Shown here: positions 7,126 through 8,295 of the stretch, piece after piece | Numbering within the stretch: the stretch's first letter is position 1 | Layout: every line of letters starts with the position of its first letter | Assembly (NCBI GenBank): GCA_002414125.1 | Contig: DHYN01000070.1 | Location: 79,689 to 87,983 of the forward strand | Reading direction: 5' to 3' | Origin: Ruminococcus sp. UBA5129 | Lineage (GTDB): Bacteria; Bacillota; Clostridia; Oscillospirales; Ruminococcaceae | DNA: 8,295 bases | Notes under the pieces: generated by a model | Databases searched by the model: none | What the model was told of the DNA's origin: nothing | The model's input: the letters and a program-made list of their open reading frames with translations, nothing else | Position numbers and translations under genes: made by a program

Positions 7126-7154
7126 TTGCAAAAAATCTCATTTTATGGTACAAT
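7126..7154 (+). promoter_or_regulatory. Extended -10 SigA-type promoter for efp
   Basis: TTGCAA (7126-7131, four of six) and TACAAT (7149-7154, five of six) are 17 bases apart, with TGG directly before the -10, the same layout as the rpsU promoter. The predicted start is about 7161, giving a leader of about 31 bases. No terminator is visible after the peptidase gene, so efp may also be read from upstream. Confidence 0.7.
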
Positions 7155-7156
7155 AA

Positions 7157-7178
7157 AGTATATACTAATTGACAATTA
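7157..7178 (+). repeat. Two adjoining palindromes at the efp transcription start
   Basis: AGTATATACT (7157-7166) is a perfect ten-base palindrome centred on the predicted start site. TAATTG-A-CAATTA (7166-7178) is a perfect six-plus-six inverted repeat that shares one base with it and ends just before the SD. Both are AT-rich, so chance is possible; an operator is the alternative. Confidence 0.4.
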
Positions 7179-7179
7179 C

Positions 7180-7184
7180 GGAGG
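7180..7184 (+). promoter_or_regulatory. Shine-Dalgarno site that sets the efp start
   Basis: GGAGG lies seven bases before ATG 7192. The reading frame stays open back to an ATG at 7126, but that one overlaps the -35 element, has no SD and would add 22 residues absent from EF-P. Confidence 0.9.
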
Positions 7185-7191
7185 TATTTAT

Positions 7192-7749
7192 ATGATTTCA
7201 GCAGGAGATTTCAGAAACGGTGTTACATTTGAAATGGACGGAAACGTTGTTCAGGTCGTTGAGTTCCAGCATGTAAAGCCGGGTAAGGGCGCTGCATTCG
7301 TTAGAACTAAGTATAAGAACGTTATTACAGGTGCAGTCGTTGAAACTTCCTTTAACCCCACAGCTAAGTTCCCTACAGCTTTCGTTGAGAGACGTGAGAT
7401 GCAGTACAGCTACAATGACGGCGATCTTTACTACTTCATGGATATGGAGACCTATGAGCAGCTTCCTATTAACGCTTCTGTTCTCGGCGATAACTTCAAG
7501 TTCGTCAAGGAGGAAATGCTCTGTACAGTTCTCTCATACAAGGGCAACGTTTTCGGTGTTGAGCCGCCTAACTTCGTTGACCTCGTTGTAACAGCGACAG
7601 ATCCCGGCTTCAAGGGCGATACTGCTACAAATGCTACAAAGCCTGCTACACTTGAGACAGGTGCAGAGGTAAAGGTTCCGCTGTTCATCAATGAGGGCGA
7701 AACTATCAGAATCGACACAAGAACAGGCGAGTATATGCAGAGAGCATAA
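7192..7749 (+). CDS. efp: Translation elongation factor P
   Basis: This 185-residue protein binds between the P and E sites of the ribosome and rescues stalling at runs of proline. The order of domains is a KOW-like N-domain, a central OB fold and a C-terminal OB fold. The start [19 protein letters not shown] is typical. The loop [13 protein letters not shown] places K32 at the tip, where many bacteria carry a modification; Bacillus EF-P is modified at the equivalent lysine. The C-terminal signature ([11 protein letters not shown]...KPATLETG...VPLFINEGE, then [14 protein letters not shown]) is complete. The start at 7192 is fixed by GGAGG and by family length. No EpmA-like or rhamnosyl-transferase gene is in the window. 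It is co-directional with the peptidase upstream and very likely shares a transcript with the next gene. Confidence 0.98.
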   Translation: MISAGDFRNGVTFEMDGNVVQVVEFQHVKPGKGAAFVRTKYKNVITGAVVETSFNPTAKFPTAFVERREMQYSYNDGDLYYFMDMETYEQLPINASVLGDNFKFVKEEMLCTVLSYKGNVFGVEPPNFVDLVVTATDPGFKGDTATNATKPATLETGAEVKVPLFINEGETIRIDTRTGEYMQRA

Positions 7750-7790
7750 TTTCGCTTGATATATTATTTTTCTGAAAGGGGGAGCTGTTT

Positions 7791-8264
7791 ATGAAGCTTA
7801 CCGAAAAAATGTCATACTTGCAGGGGCTTATTGACGGTCTCGATATCGACGATTCAACAAAAGAGGGCAAGGCTCTTATCCAGATGACTGATGTAATGCA
7901 GGAGCTTGTTGCTTATATTGAGGATCTTCAGAATCAGGTGGACGAGCTTACAGAGCTCTGCGATATTCTTGATGAGGATCTCGGCATTGTTGAGGAGGAT
8001 CTGTACGATTTCGACGATTGCGACTGTGATTGTGACGAGTGCGACGGCGACTGCGATTGCTGCGACGATGATGATTATGATTTCGATGACGATGACGAGC
8101 TTTATGAAGTGACCTGCCCAACATGCGGCGACACTATCCTCCTCGATGAGTCTATTATCGACGAGGGCTCGATGAATTGTCCGAATTGCGATGAGCTTCT
8201 TGAATTCGACTACAATGACCTCACTATCGAGGACTTTGAGGAAGAAGCTTCTGACGAAGAATAA
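7791..8264 (+). CDS. CD1247-type protein: helical N-domain, acidic Cys-rich linker, zinc ribbon
   Basis: This 157-residue, very acidic protein resembles the CD1247 N-terminal-domain family found beside efp in many Clostridia; its function is unknown. Residues 1-72 are likely helical (MSYLQGLIDGLDIDDSTKEG..., then a coiled-coil-like DLQNQVDELTELCDILDEDL). Residues 73-103 are a low-complexity Asp-rich linker with seven Cys between 77 and 91. A zinc ribbon follows with C109-x2-C112 and C130-x2-C133, as CPTC and CPNC. The end is again acidic. A strong SD (GGGGGAG, 7778-7784) lies six bases before the ATG. The 41-base gap from efp has no convincing promoter or terminator, so co-transcription is likely. 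The family's linker is usually acidic; the dense Cys content here is unusual as far as I recall. Confidence 0.8.
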   Translation: MKLTEKMSYLQGLIDGLDIDDSTKEGKALIQMTDVMQELVAYIEDLQNQVDELTELCDILDEDLGIVEEDLYDFDDCDCDCDECDGDCDCCDDDDYDFDDDDELYEVTCPTCGDTILLDESIIDEGSMNCPNCDELLEFDYNDLTIEDFEEEASDEE

Positions 8265-8282
8265 TTTAGATGAATTACAAAA

Positions 8283-8289
8283 AAGGCGG
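8283..8289 (+). promoter_or_regulatory. Probable Shine-Dalgarno of the next gene, cut by the window edge
   Basis: AAGGCGG follows the last stop by 18 bases and resembles a ribosome site for a gene starting after 8295. GTG at 8292 is too close to serve as its start. An ATG at 8270 also opens a frame that stays open to the edge (MNYKKGGS), but it lacks a good SD. Related genomes often carry Asp23-family or nusB genes hereabouts, which is only a guess. Confidence 0.35.
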
Positions 8290-8295
8290 AAGTGA

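Noticed and set aside
7169..7174. Consensus TTGACA as a -35 element just before efp
   Set aside because: A -10 at normal spacing would fall at the efp start codon and none is present; the hexamer is part of an inverted repeat in the leader.
7126..7191. Upstream ATG extending efp by 22 residues
   Set aside because: The ATG overlaps the efp -35 element, lacks an SD, and the added residues do not belong to EF-P.
8019..8066. Asp/Cys codons as a DNA tandem repeat or CRISPR-like array
   Set aside because: There is no fixed repeat unit, codons vary, and the frame continues smoothly into the zinc ribbon.

Overview
The window looks like a housekeeping stretch from a Gram-positive Clostridia genome, most likely a Ruminococcus-like member of the Oscillospiraceae. 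This is inferred from mid-range GC, strong GGAGG-type Shine-Dalgarno (SD) sites, SigA-like promoters, and a gene set typical of Clostridia: LCP protein next to rsfS, the YqeG phosphatase, efp, and a CD1247-type zinc-ribbon protein. All nine protein genes lie on the + strand. No tRNA, rRNA, CRISPR array, insertion sequence or phage gene was seen.

Region 1 (1-4626) is a tight operon already under way at the left edge. It holds an LCP-family cell-wall glycopolymer transferase, the ribosome silencing factor rsfS, an unrecognised four-segment membrane protein whose start overlaps the end of rsfS, and leuS. In related genomes LCP-rsfS usually follows nadD and yqeK, so those are expected just upstream.

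Region 2 (4627-5040) is the rpsU transcription unit. It has a strong extended -10 promoter, an unusually long (~126 nt) leader rich in inverted repeats, a 57-residue S21 gene starting with GTG, and a clean intrinsic terminator.

Region 3 (5041-7108) holds yqeG, aroQ and an M24 Xaa-Pro peptidase, packed with gaps of 0 and 10 nt.

Region 4 (7109-8295) has a second extended -10 promoter driving efp and a CD1247-like protein whose acidic linker carries a dense Asp/Cys cluster. A SD-like sequence at the right edge points to one more gene.

The common theme is translation: subunit joining (RsfS), charging (LeuRS), initiation (S21), proline-stall rescue (EF-P) and cleavage of X-Pro peptides. I see no obviously new multi-gene system. 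The best candidates for something undescribed are the structured rpsU leader, the Cys/Asp cluster in the last protein, and the palindromes at the efp start site.
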